Positions 27,078-35,579 of a stretch of 51,863 nucleotides of DNA are shown here, in pieces. Source of the stretch: Pseudobdellovibrionaceae bacterium (GTDB taxonomy: Bacteria; Bdellovibrionota; Bdellovibrionia; Bdellovibrionales; Bdellovibrionaceae); the NCBI GenBank assembly GCA_013359135.1, contig JABWCN010000031.1:1-51863 (forward strand), written 5' to 3'. Numbering within the stretch: the stretch's first letter is position 1; the number at the start of each line of letters is the position of its first letter. Under the pieces are notes generated by a model. That model saw only the letters and a list, made by a program, of their open reading frames with translations, was not told the origin of the DNA and ran no database searches. A program made the translations under genes and the position numbers.

Positions 27078-27923
27078 ATGAAACATATATTAGCAATTCT
27101 GCGTGAGTTATTTAGTAAGAAGTTGTTAGAAAGAGAAATCGAAAAAATGGTTATGACTGGAGAACAAGTTCTCAGTTATAGTGCTTATGGAGAAGCTGAC
27201 TCGGCTTTAAGAGCTGCATATCTGTTCCATGCATACTGGGCAAGTCAAAGTTTCTCTGGGTGTAAGCGTGTTATTGACTTGGGATGTGGACCTGCAAATC
27301 AGTTACTACTTTTAGCCAAACTAAATCCACAAACTCATTTCGTTGGAGTTGATTTATCAGAGGATATGCTGAAGTTGGCTCAAAAGAATAAGGAGTCATC
27401 AGGTATTAACAATGTTGAGTTCGTTGCTGATGATATCACTCAACTTAGTAAACTTGCTGATAAAAGCTTTGATGGAGTATTTAGTTCCGTAGCACTACAT
27501 CATGTTTCAACAGAAAAAGACTTATATGCTGTTTTTAATCAGGTAGAGAGAGTTTTATCAGGACCTAAGGCTTTATACATAACAGACTTTATTTTATTAA
27601 AGAACCCTAAAAGTATTGACTATCTTTTAGAGTTAAATTGGCAGCAGCCTGAACTGTTTAGACTAGAATACTTAAACTCGTTAAAAGCTGCTTTTAGCTT
27701 AGCTCATTTTAAAAAAGTCCATGAGTTGGTGCATACTGATTTTAAAATTTATCACACGAAACTGGCAAATTTTCTGATGATTATGAAGACTCCGTCTCTA
27801 ACGACTGAAGAAAACATGAATTTTAGTCAATTATTTAATGACGAAGTAAGAAAATTAAGTATAAAAAATTTACAGACTTACAGAGATTTATCACTTATGT
27901 TTCGTGTTTCTGGATTGAAATAG
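27078..27923 (+). CDS. Class I SAM-dependent methyltransferase
   Basis: This 281-residue enzyme has the Rossmann methyltransferase motifs: VIDLGCGPAN (motif I, 65-74), HFVGVDLSEDML (near 84-95), VEFVADDITQL and FDGVFSSVALHHV. The acceptor substrate cannot be read. AAAGGA precedes the ATG. It is the first gene after the divergent AraC promoter and is followed, 70 bases on, by the FeeM-PilZ gene. Methylation of the cluster product or of an amino acid precursor is an inference from position. Confidence 0.88.
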   Translation: MKHILAILRELFSKKLLEREIEKMVMTGEQVLSYSAYGEADSALRAAYLFHAYWASQSFSGCKRVIDLGCGPANQLLLLAKLNPQTHFVGVDLSEDMLKLAQKNKESSGINNVEFVADDITQLSKLADKSFDGVFSSVALHHVSTEKDLYAVFNQVERVLSGPKALYITDFILLKNPKSIDYLLELNWQQPELFRLEYLNSLKAAFSLAHFKKVHELVHTDFKIYHTKLANFLMIMKTPSLTTEENMNFSQLFNDEVRKLSIKNLQTYRDLSLMFRVSGLK

Positions 27924-27951
27924 TCTCAGATCGAGAAATAAAAAAATAACG

Positions 27952-27993
27952 ACTTTGGTCTAAAGTTTTAAAAAGATTATTCGATACCAAAGT
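27952..27993 (+). promoter_or_regulatory. 8-bp inverted repeat abutting the FeeM-PilZ start codon
   Basis: ACTTTGGT (27952-27959) and ACCAAAGT (27986-27993) are exact reverse complements around 26 bases. The second arm ends directly at the ATG at 27994, where a ribosome site would be expected but is absent. In mRNA this would form a stem touching the start codon; as DNA it could be a protein site. Confidence 0.45.
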
Positions 27994-29298
27994 ATGGCTT
28001 TTTCACCAAGAAAAATAATTTGGAAAATAGTAGATTTGATTCCGGAGAAAATAAGAAGTTCTTTGATTAGAGATTCATTAGATATTGATAAAGATCAACT
28101 CAAAGGGATTGAAATTCGGGTGGCTAAAAGCCAGAACGAAATAAATCAAGCTTTTCGTCTTTTACATGAATCTTATGTTTCTAATGGTCTTATGGACTCT
28201 AAAGAGCATGAACTTAGGATTACAAAGTATCATTGTTTGCCAACAAGCTTGATTATTGTTGCTCTTCAAGATGGTAAGGTTATTGGAACAGTGACTCATG
28301 TATTAGATAGTCAGTTGGGTTTACCATCTGATTCAGCCATAGATTTGTCCGAAATGAGAAAGAAAGGAAATCGAATTGCAGAGGTCTCTTCTTTAGCTGT
28401 TCGAAAAGGTTTTCGTCGCTCTCATGCCTTATTATTCGCTTTGACCAGATACATGTTTCATTATGCCCATAAGATTGCCGGTGTTGATTATTGGATCATT
28501 GGAGTCAGGGATAATGTTGCAAGTTATTACGAAGCCATTTTCTTCTTTAAACGCTTTAAAACAAAAAAAATTGCTCATGGTTTTGTAAAAGATTCTCCAT
28601 CGTATTTTTTGTATATGAGTCTTGGGGACTCTGAAGAAAAATTTTTAAGATGTTACAACAGTAAGCCTTTAAATAAGAATTTATATCATTTCTACTTCCA
28701 TACAGATTTTAGAGAAATAGGAAATTATGACCAGTTTAAATACAACTTACCAATAAATTATTGTTTCGATAGAGATAGCTTTACAAACTACTTCAGAGAA
28801 AAAGAGAGAATTATTGATAGCTTATCTGATAAAGAAAAGTTTGAGGTATTAAATGCTTATATTCAAATCTATCCTGAATTTTTTGAGGAAGCGGAGATGA
28901 AGCTTTTAACCCAAAGGCAATCTAGAAATGGTGTCAGATATTTATCACACTATGAAATAGAGATTTTGAGTTTAAATCAAACTCCAGGTGAACGTAAAAT
29001 ATTAGTAACTAAGTTTGAAGCAAATGGATTTGTAATGAACTTTTCAAGTTCGGGTTTACTCGTTAAATTAAATAAAAAAGTAAACCTAGAAGGTGAGTAT
29101 ATTTTAAGATTTCCAGCTAAGATACCTATTGATAAATTTTTGCGAGTTAAGGTTATTAGAAATGCAAAAGAGAATCATTATTCTTTTATGATTACCGAGG
29201 TTAATGATTCTTGGAAGCAATTTATATTAAACTTAGAACAACATATCTATACTCAAGCCCAGTCTGAAAAAGAGTTTATTATTAAAAAAGCAGCATAA
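27994..29298 (+). CDS. FeeM-like acyltransferase fused to a PilZ domain
   Basis: This 434-residue protein has two parts. Residues about 38-215 look like an N-acyl amino acid synthase/GNAT-type domain: IEIRVAKSQNEINQAFRLL, TSLIIVALQDGKVIGTVTHV, then NRIAEVSSLAVRKGFRRSHALLF and YYEAIFFFKRFK. The C-terminal part (from about 308) resembles PilZ, with RNGVR (RxxxR, 311-315) and NFSSSG (NxSxxG, 349-354), the two elements that bind cyclic di-GMP. If so, the acyltransferase is allosterically controlled by c-di-GMP. No ribosome site precedes the ATG and an inverted repeat abuts it; no other in-frame start upstream is possible before a stop. Acyl donor and acceptor are unknown. Confidence 0.78.
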   Translation: MAFSPRKIIWKIVDLIPEKIRSSLIRDSLDIDKDQLKGIEIRVAKSQNEINQAFRLLHESYVSNGLMDSKEHELRITKYHCLPTSLIIVALQDGKVIGTVTHVLDSQLGLPSDSAIDLSEMRKKGNRIAEVSSLAVRKGFRRSHALLFALTRYMFHYAHKIAGVDYWIIGVRDNVASYYEAIFFFKRFKTKKIAHGFVKDSPSYFLYMSLGDSEEKFLRCYNSKPLNKNLYHFYFHTDFREIGNYDQFKYNLPINYCFDRDSFTNYFREKERIIDSLSDKEKFEVLNAYIQIYPEFFEEAEMKLLTQRQSRNGVRYLSHYEIEILSLNQTPGERKILVTKFEANGFVMNFSSSGLLVKLNKKVNLEGEYILRFPAKIPIDKFLRVKVIRNAKENHYSFMITEVNDSWKQFILNLEQHIYTQAQSEKEFIIKKAA

Positions 29299-29347
29299 GG
29301 TTGGCTTAAAAGAAAAATTGAACTAACTTTAGATTCAAAGGTAAGAA

Positions 29348-30226
29348 ATGAACTTTGATTATAAAAAAGCTTTTTCACGAAATTTAGGTTGGGTGACTCC
29401 AGAAGAACAAAAGTTAATAGCAGCTAAAACCGTAGCTATTGCTGGCCTTGGAGGTGTTGGTGGTATTCACCTAGTAACACTTCTAAGGATGGGCTTTCAA
29501 AACTTTCATTTAGCTGACTTTGATTTTTATGAGCTCCATAATTTTAATAGACAAGCAGGAGCCTTTATATCTACTGTTGGAAAGTCAAAACTTACAACTA
29601 TGGTCGAGATTGCAAAAGATATCAACCCTCAAGTAAATATCAAAGAATTTCCAGAAGGAGTTTCAAAAGAAAATTGCGCAGCCTTTTTGAAAGATGTTGA
29701 TTTATTTCTAGATGGACTAGATTTTTTTTGTTTTGATTTAAGGTCTATTCTATTTTCTTATTGCTATGATCATCATATTCCTGCGGTGACAGCAGCTCCT
29801 TTAGGAATGGGCAGTACAGTAGTTAACTTTATGCCAGGAAAAATGACTTTTGATGAGTATTTTGGATTTTCGAATGTAAAAACGGTTGAAGATAAATCTA
29901 TCCTATTTGTCATAGGCTTGTCTCCATTTAGAATTCAAAATGAGTATTTAGTCTACCCAGAAATAGTTGATTTTGAAAAAAAGCAGCTCCCATCAACTCC
30001 AATAGCTTGTCAAATGGCATCAGCTTTAGCTGCTACGGAAATCCTTAAGATATTGCTGAAAAGAGGCAAGGTAATTTGTGCTCCCTATTCTATGCAGGTT
30101 GATCCATATGTTCAAAAAGTTAAAATTTCTTGGATACCATTTGGATTTAAAAATCCCATACAACAACTAAGAGTTTTAATTGGTAGGTGGATTTTTAAAA
30201 ATAAAATTTCAAAGGTAAAAGCATAA
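29348..30226 (+). CDS. ThiF/MoeB/E1-like adenylating enzyme
   Basis: This 292-residue protein is an E1-like adenylyltransferase with a nucleotide-binding AIAGLGGVGG (30-39), an aspartate-rich LADFDFYELHNFNRQAG (55-71, with the N-R-Q triad) and DLFLDGLDFF. Family members activate a carboxylate with ATP, typically the C-terminus of a ubiquitin-like protein or a peptide. The two CxxC zinc pairs of MoeB/ThiF are missing, and no ThiS/MoaD-like gene is adjacent, so a small-molecule or peptide substrate is possible, as in MccB-type enzymes. A cysteine in STPIACQMASALAATEIL is the best candidate for thioester chemistry. AAAGGTAAG precedes the ATG. It ends one base before the ATPase gene. Confidence 0.85.
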   Translation: MNFDYKKAFSRNLGWVTPEEQKLIAAKTVAIAGLGGVGGIHLVTLLRMGFQNFHLADFDFYELHNFNRQAGAFISTVGKSKLTTMVEIAKDINPQVNIKEFPEGVSKENCAAFLKDVDLFLDGLDFFCFDLRSILFSYCYDHHIPAVTAAPLGMGSTVVNFMPGKMTFDEYFGFSNVKTVEDKSILFVIGLSPFRIQNEYLVYPEIVDFEKKQLPSTPIACQMASALAATEILKILLKRGKVICAPYSMQVDPYVQKVKISWIPFGFKNPIQQLRVLIGRWIFKNKISKVKA

Positions 30227-30227
30227 T

Positions 30228-30902
30228 ATGGAACAGCTAATAACTATACTAAAGTTAAAAAAAAAATATCCATTGGGTGATACTGTCATAGAAGCTTTAA
30301 AGGGTATTGATCTTAAAATATACAAAGGTGATTTCACAGCAATAGTAGGTGCTTCCGGTTCAGGCAAGAGTACTCTTTTGAATTTGATAGGAACAATAGA
30401 CGACCCTGATGATGGTGAAGTTTATTTTAAAGATATTAATATATTTAAATTGAATGAAAATGAAAAAGCAAAATTTAGAAATGAAAAAATAGGATTTATT
30501 TTTCAATCATTTAATTTAATTCCAGTTTTGAATGTACTTGAAAATGTAAAAATTCCTTTGTTGTTAAATAAGAAATTATCAGAGCAACAAAGGACAGATA
30601 AGGCGATAGAGAGCTTGGAAGAGGTTGGTTTAAAAGATTTTGTATATTCAACTCCAAACAAGCTTTCTGGTGGGCAAAGGCAAAGAGTAGCTATTGCTAG
30701 AGCTCTTGTAAACAATCCTGAGTTTATAATAGCCGATGAACCAACAGCTAACTTAGACTCAAAAACGACTATGAATGTAATTGATTTAATGTTGAAGCTT
30801 AATAAAGAAAAGGGTGTTACCTTTCTTTTTTCAACACATGATGAAAAATTAATGGATAGAGTTTCTAAAATAATCCATATAAAGGATGGACTTATATTGT
30901 GA
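30228..30902 (+). CDS. LolD/MacB-type ABC transporter ATPase
   Basis: This 224-residue ATPase carries Walker A GASGSGKST (41-49), a Q-loop in FIFQSFNLIP, the ABC signature LSGGQRQRVAIARAL (near 146), Walker B FIIADEP and a switch histidine in STHDEKL. It belongs to the LolD/MacB/FtsE branch, which pairs with FtsX-like permeases that work on periplasmic or membrane-embedded substrates rather than importing solutes. It begins one base after the ThiF-like stop and overlaps the next gene (GTGA), giving strong operon linkage. Confidence 0.95.
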   Translation: MEQLITILKLKKKYPLGDTVIEALKGIDLKIYKGDFTAIVGASGSGKSTLLNLIGTIDDPDDGEVYFKDINIFKLNENEKAKFRNEKIGFIFQSFNLIPVLNVLENVKIPLLLNKKLSEQQRTDKAIESLEEVGLKDFVYSTPNKLSGGQRQRVAIARALVNNPEFIIADEPTANLDSKTTMNVIDLMLKLNKEKGVTFLFSTHDEKLMDRVSKIIHIKDGLIL

Positions 30903-32164
30903 TTTTCTTAAAGTGGGCTTTCTTAAACCTAAAAAGAAATAAGAGATTAACTTTGGCAACAGGGTTTGCTTTAGTTTTTGGATTTACAGGATTGTTACTT
31001 CTTTCAGGTTATATAAAAGTAGTTGATAGGTTTGTTAGCACTCAGACCATATATCTAAACATGGTTGGACATATAGGGATATTAAAATCAGGATCTGTGG
31101 AAGATGCTTATCGAAATCCCGAAAAGTATTTATTGAGTTCAGAAGAACAAAAAGAAATTGAACAGGTATTAGAGATACCTTTTTTAAAAGAAAATATAGA
31201 AAAAGTTTCTAAAAAGCTTACCGCATTTGCGTTGTTATCAGCTGCTGAGAAGAATCTTCCAATATATATTGAAGCTTATTCTGAAGGGATGACTGCCTAT
31301 ATCGAAAATCATCCTCAGTTAGTAAAGTGGTTGCCAACTTTACTGTCTAAAATAAAATCTTCGGATGGCGTTTCATTAACCAAAGAATTGTATTCGATGT
31401 TAGGTCATGACGTGAATGCACAACCTATTGATGTTCAAGTTATGACCAAAACTTTGGATGGATATCTGAATGGTGTTAGTGATAAACTTACTGGTGTTCA
31501 TACAACGGGATTAGCTTTTGCTGAAGACGTGAGTGCAAAAATGTCATTGCCTAAGTTACAAGAGTTATTAGCGACAGATAAAATAGGGACATTCTCAATT
31601 TTTCTTAAAGATGAAACGAAAATTGAGGAAGTTATAAAACAATTAAAGTTATCCTTAAAAGGAAAAGGCTTTGAGATATACTCATACAACTCCGATGAAA
31701 TTGGAGCTTATTATACAGGGACAATGTCATTCATTAATAGTATTGGTTTTTTCTTTTACTCTCTAATTGCTTTAGTTTCTATTTTTTCTATTGTTAATAC
31801 TTTGACTATGGGGATTAATGAAAGAACTAAAGAAATTGGTACTCTTAGAAGTATGGGATTTAATAACTATCAAATTTCCAATTTGTTTTCACTTGAGGTA
31901 ATCATGTTAACGTTTTTTGCTATTATTATTTCTTCAATTCTATATTATGTACTTTCGAGTTTTATCAATTCTTTGAAGATTCCTTTTGAGCCCGCTGGTA
32001 GCTCAGGATATGTTTACTTTACTATATATATCAGTAATAGCATAATGCTTGCTCATGCCTGTATTATATTATTTATTAGTTATCTAACATCTTTTATTGC
32101 CTGCAAGAAAAAGCTTAACTTTAATATTGCAGAGTTACTTAATGAACAGGGAGTATACAAATGA
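30899..32164 (+). CDS. FtsX/LolC-like ABC permease, first subunit
   Basis: This 421-residue permease has the MacB/LolCE layout: one N-terminal membrane helix (LTLATGFALVFGFTGLLLL), a periplasmic domain of about 240 residues, and three C-terminal helices with the cytoplasmic segment GINERTKEIGTLRSMGFNNYQIS that couples to the ATPase. The GTG start overlaps the ATPase stop by four bases. LolC/LolE proteins lift lipoproteins out of the inner membrane, and MacB works on peptides or toxins; the cargo here is unknown. A second, diverged permease follows two genes later, so the complex is probably a heterodimer as in LolCDE. Confidence 0.92.
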   Translation: MIFLKWAFLNLKRNKRLTLATGFALVFGFTGLLLLSGYIKVVDRFVSTQTIYLNMVGHIGILKSGSVEDAYRNPEKYLLSSEEQKEIEQVLEIPFLKENIEKVSKKLTAFALLSAAEKNLPIYIEAYSEGMTAYIENHPQLVKWLPTLLSKIKSSDGVSLTKELYSMLGHDVNAQPIDVQVMTKTLDGYLNGVSDKLTGVHTTGLAFAEDVSAKMSLPKLQELLATDKIGTFSIFLKDETKIEEVIKQLKLSLKGKGFEIYSYNSDEIGAYYTGTMSFINSIGFFFYSLIALVSIFSIVNTLTMGINERTKEIGTLRSMGFNNYQISNLFSLEVIMLTFFAIIISSILYYVLSSFINSLKIPFEPAGSSGYVYFTIYISNSIMLAHACIILFISYLTSFIACKKKLNFNIAELLNEQGVYK

Positions 32165-32880
32165 AGATATTATTATTCCTCTTCTTAGCACTTCAGGTCA
32201 AAGCACAAAACTTACAAGAACTATTAAAGGTTTCAGATCGTGCCAGGGGGGGAGTTGCGCAGGGTGTATCTTGGAATGTAAAAATTAAATCTTGGGAAAA
32301 TGAATTGCAAACAGAAAGAAACTTCCAGGTGAAAGCAAAAGATGTCAATGCTTATGTTGAAACATCTGATATTGGTCGATTTAAAGGAGAGATTTATTTG
32401 TTTAATGATCGTACTATCTGGTTTTTTAAACCGTCGTTAAAAAAACCAGTTTCTATTTCTGCAAGAGAAAGACTCTCTGGGCAGGCGGCTAATGGCGATA
32501 TTGCTAGTACTAATTATGCTAGAGACTATATTCCTAAGCTGTTGAAAAAAGAAAGTATTAATGGTCAAAATACTTTCGTATTACTATTAAAAGCTAAAAA
32601 TAAAACTATGACTTATGATCAAATAAAATACTGGATATCAGAGAAAGAAAAGCTAGGTATTAAGGCCGAGTTTCTTACTTTAAGTGGAAAAGTATTTAAA
32701 ACTGCTATTTTTAAATATTCTAATTCAATCAAATTTAATGGTAAACAAATCCCATTTGTTTCAGAGATGATTATTCAAGATGCAATTCAAGACAGCAATA
32801 AAAGCATTCTGTACTATGATAAACCTGTTGTTGAAAAAATTTCAGATAACATTTTCAATATAAATAATATTAGCCGATGA
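32161..32880 (+). CDS. LolA-like outer-membrane lipoprotein-sorting protein
   Basis: This 239-residue periplasmic protein has a short signal peptide (ILLFLFLALQVKA). Its domain resembles LolA/LolB-type lipid carriers of the outer-membrane lipoprotein-sorting family: SDIGRFKGEIYLFNDRTIWFFKPSLKKPVSIS, a RLSGQAANGDIASTNYARDY segment, then the paired strands QNTFVLLLKAKN and IKYWISEKEKLGIKAEFLTL. Members shield acyl chains in a half-barrel. The ATG overlaps the upstream permease stop (ATGA), and its own stop overlaps the next permease, so it is sandwiched between two FtsX-like subunits. It most likely carries the cluster lipid from the ABC complex to the outer membrane. Confidence 0.85.
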   Translation: MKILLFLFLALQVKAQNLQELLKVSDRARGGVAQGVSWNVKIKSWENELQTERNFQVKAKDVNAYVETSDIGRFKGEIYLFNDRTIWFFKPSLKKPVSISARERLSGQAANGDIASTNYARDYIPKLLKKESINGQNTFVLLLKAKNKTMTYDQIKYWISEKEKLGIKAEFLTLSGKVFKTAIFKYSNSIKFNGKQIPFVSEMIIQDAIQDSNKSILYYDKPVVEKISDNIFNINNISR

Positions 32881-34199
32881 ATTTACTTATAAAAACTGCT
32901 TTTAAAAATATTATTAATTACTCAAAGCAAAGCAAGTCTACTTTGTTAAGTATTGCTGTAGCTTTTATGTCAATTGTTCTATTTCAAGGATATATAAAAG
33001 ATGTATTTCTAGTTATGAGTGATGAATATTCTAAAAGATCTATGTTTGGTGATTTTATTATTGAAAATAAAGAATCTTATTCTCCTGCTGCTAAAAAAGA
33101 ACCTTGGAAATATTATATCACTCAAGAACAACAATTGTTAGTTAAAAAACTCTTGATAGATAAATTAGGAAATGAATTACCTATTTGTTCTGTACTGAGA
33201 ATCTCAGGAATGATTCAGAAAAAAAATCAGCAATTTTTATTTATAGGCTCAGGTTTTGATCAGGATGGATGTGTTAAACTCAGGGGTTCTGAATGGAAAG
33301 TTAATGCCATTTTTGGAAAATCACTTCATGAGGTAAAAATTGAAGAGAGTGTTTTACTTGGGCAAACACTAGCTAAAAATTTTGATTGTGAGAAAAAAGA
33401 TAAGTCTGCAAAAAATTTATACAGAAGAAGTGGTTACGGTAAATACAATAGAGAAATTGAATGTCAAAATGGACAAAATTTTAATCTTTCTGTTTTAACT
33501 ATTAATGGCCAAATTAATTCCGATGAGGTTGAGTTAGTTGGGTTATTTGATGGTGGTTTTGTTGATATTGATGCAAGGATTTTACAAGTGAGCCTAGAAA
33601 AAGCGCAAAAGTTATATGATACCAATGGTGTAAGTTATATGACTTTTGCTAGTGAGGATCTGAAAAATGATCCTGCTAAAATAGCTTTTTTCAATTCACA
33701 GCTGCCAAGTGGGCTGCAGATGACTCTATGGAAGGAGCATCCTGTTATTGGTGATTTTTATCGGCGGACAATAGGTTTAATGAATCTATTAAAAAATTTT
33801 GTTGCTATTATTATTTTTATAGTCGTTTCTCTTAGTGTCACAAATTCTTTATTGAAAAACATAAAAGAGCGTTCAAAAGAGATTGGAACATTTCGTAGTC
33901 TAGGTTTTAATAAACAATCTATTCGAAATATTTTTTACTTTGAAGTTGTCTTTTTAGCATTATTTGGTTGCTTCATTGGAGCTGCTGTTTCCTTGGGATT
34001 GACTTTGTTAATTAATAGTTTAAACATAACTTATAAAGCTGGTCAGTTTGTTGAAGCAACTCCAATGCTAGTTGCTGTTGATTTTCAAAACTATTTTTTG
34101 GTAACCCTTGGAATAGTATTATTGTCTGTTATTGGTTGTAATGTAGTTTTAAACAATACGCTCAAAAAAACTGCAGCTGAAAATTTGAATCATGCTTAA
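32877..34199 (+). CDS. FtsX/LolE-like ABC permease, second subunit
   Basis: This 440-residue permease has one N-terminal membrane helix (SIAVAFMSIVLFQGYI), a periplasmic domain of about 270 residues with ISGMIQKKNQQFLFIGSG and LLGQTLAKNF segments, and three C-terminal helices around NIKERSKEIGTFRSLGFNKQSIRN. The periplasmic part holds cysteines near FDCEKK and IECQNG that the first permease lacks. Start and preceding stop share ATGA. With the ATPase and first permease it should form an asymmetric LolCDE-like complex. No second ATPase is present, which supports a heterodimeric permease sharing one ATPase type. Confidence 0.92.
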   Translation: MNLLIKTAFKNIINYSKQSKSTLLSIAVAFMSIVLFQGYIKDVFLVMSDEYSKRSMFGDFIIENKESYSPAAKKEPWKYYITQEQQLLVKKLLIDKLGNELPICSVLRISGMIQKKNQQFLFIGSGFDQDGCVKLRGSEWKVNAIFGKSLHEVKIEESVLLGQTLAKNFDCEKKDKSAKNLYRRSGYGKYNREIECQNGQNFNLSVLTINGQINSDEVELVGLFDGGFVDIDARILQVSLEKAQKLYDTNGVSYMTFASEDLKNDPAKIAFFNSQLPSGLQMTLWKEHPVIGDFYRRTIGLMNLLKNFVAIIIFIVVSLSVTNSLLKNIKERSKEIGTFRSLGFNKQSIRNIFYFEVVFLALFGCFIGAAVSLGLTLLINSLNITYKAGQFVEATPMLVAVDFQNYFLVTLGIVLLSVIGCNVVLNNTLKKTAAENLNHA

Positions 34200-35466
34200 A
34201 TTAAAAAAAAATATATTTTTTCTTTTTATACAAATTTTATCATTAAAGTTGAATGGCGCCACTTATAACTTTAAAAGTGGTCTTGAATGGATTAATGGAG
34301 TTCAAGTTAGAGAGGTTGCAGATTCAGATTTGAATCCAGATAATCGAATATTTAAAACTCCTCGAGGTCTGGCAAAAACAGATATTCGAGGAGACTTTAG
34401 ACTAAAATATTTTTCAGGTGTAAATTTTGTTTTTAGACCCAGATTTCAAGGAACAAGTTTCGATATTTATTATCCTAATTCTCAAGAATCTCTGAATATG
34501 AATGAGGGAAACTGGGATATAAACGAGTTATTTGGAGAATATTTTGCTACAGATGTTGTAAGTTTTAATTTTGGATTACAAAATTATCAGTGGGGACCAG
34601 CGGAGGTTATGAGTCCATCTAATTCACTATTCCATTTTGAAAATGATCAGAAATCCATTTTCTACCGTGCAAAAGGGAAAGTTTTATTAAGAACTAATTT
34701 AAGTTTTTTAAAAACTCACAGTTTGATTTTTATTAATGAACCTATTAGTAACAACGAACCTGGTTGGATGGCTGCACAAAAATTTGAAAGTAAATCAATT
34801 ATAAAATGGGAAAAAAGAAGTTTGAAAGACTCGAATACCTACTTTGGAATAACTTTAGGTAATGAGGAGCAAAATAAAAAGTTTGTTGGGACTTATTTTA
34901 ACTATTTTTTCCAAGAGAAATACTCTATTTATGCAGATATTAAGTTTAAAAATGGTTCTGATGCGTATTATCCAAAACAGCTTTTTTCAGATCAATATCT
35001 TTTAATGCAGGACTCCGTTAAACAACAAAAGCAACAGACATTAGCTGTTTTAGGTTTCAGAGTTGAAGCTAGGGGTGATTTTAGAATAGAGTGGGTCTAC
35101 AACAGTGCTGGTTATGATGATCAAGAGGTTAGCTATCTTGGAAGGTCCTTAGCTATGAATCAGCTTTTCTATTATAAGAACTTAGAGTTAGCTTTGAAAC
35201 CAGGTCTTGAGCTTTATACTCAAAACTATTTGTATTTGAGCTATAGATTGCCAGACTTGGGAAAGAAAAAGCTTTCGACACTTTTTTTTAGGTATATCAC
35301 AAGTATAAATGACAAATCAGGTACGCTTGAAATGCTTTGGGACTCTGCGCTAAATGATTTTTGGAATTACTATATAGAAATCACAAGCTCTCATGGTGAA
35401 AATAATACTGAGTTTAGATTGTTTGAAAAGGGATCTCTGTTCCTAGGGGTTAAGTTTGCCATTTGA
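34192..35466 (+). CDS. Putative outer-membrane beta-barrel of the export operon
   Basis: This 424-residue protein has an N-terminal signal region (IFFLFIQILSLKLNG) followed by barrel-type alternation throughout. Examples are FRLKYFSGVNFVFRPRFQG, VVSFNFGLQNYQWGPAEVMSPSN, TYFGITLGN and NYYIEITSSHGENNTEFRLF, and it ends LFLGVKFAI. The periodic YQWGP segment resembles porin-like proteins found beside LolA-like carriers, but I cannot name the family. It overlaps the second permease gene by eight bases and is the last gene of the run, completing an inner membrane-periplasm-outer membrane set. It could receive or flip the cargo at the outer membrane. Confidence 0.72.
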   Translation: MLKLKKNIFFLFIQILSLKLNGATYNFKSGLEWINGVQVREVADSDLNPDNRIFKTPRGLAKTDIRGDFRLKYFSGVNFVFRPRFQGTSFDIYYPNSQESLNMNEGNWDINELFGEYFATDVVSFNFGLQNYQWGPAEVMSPSNSLFHFENDQKSIFYRAKGKVLLRTNLSFLKTHSLIFINEPISNNEPGWMAAQKFESKSIIKWEKRSLKDSNTYFGITLGNEEQNKKFVGTYFNYFFQEKYSIYADIKFKNGSDAYYPKQLFSDQYLLMQDSVKQQKQQTLAVLGFRVEARGDFRIEWVYNSAGYDDQEVSYLGRSLAMNQLFYYKNLELALKPGLELYTQNYLYLSYRLPDLGKKKLSTLFFRYITSINDKSGTLEMLWDSALNDFWNYYIEITSSHGENNTEFRLFEKGSLFLGVKFAI

Positions 35467-35579
35467 GAAAATTTTAGTATAAAAAAAACATCCTAACCAA
35501 ATCACTACAAAGAAAAACTGTTTATAACTTGATTTTTACTTTTTCCAATGAGAAATCCTTAGGAAAAGGGGGCTCTAAA

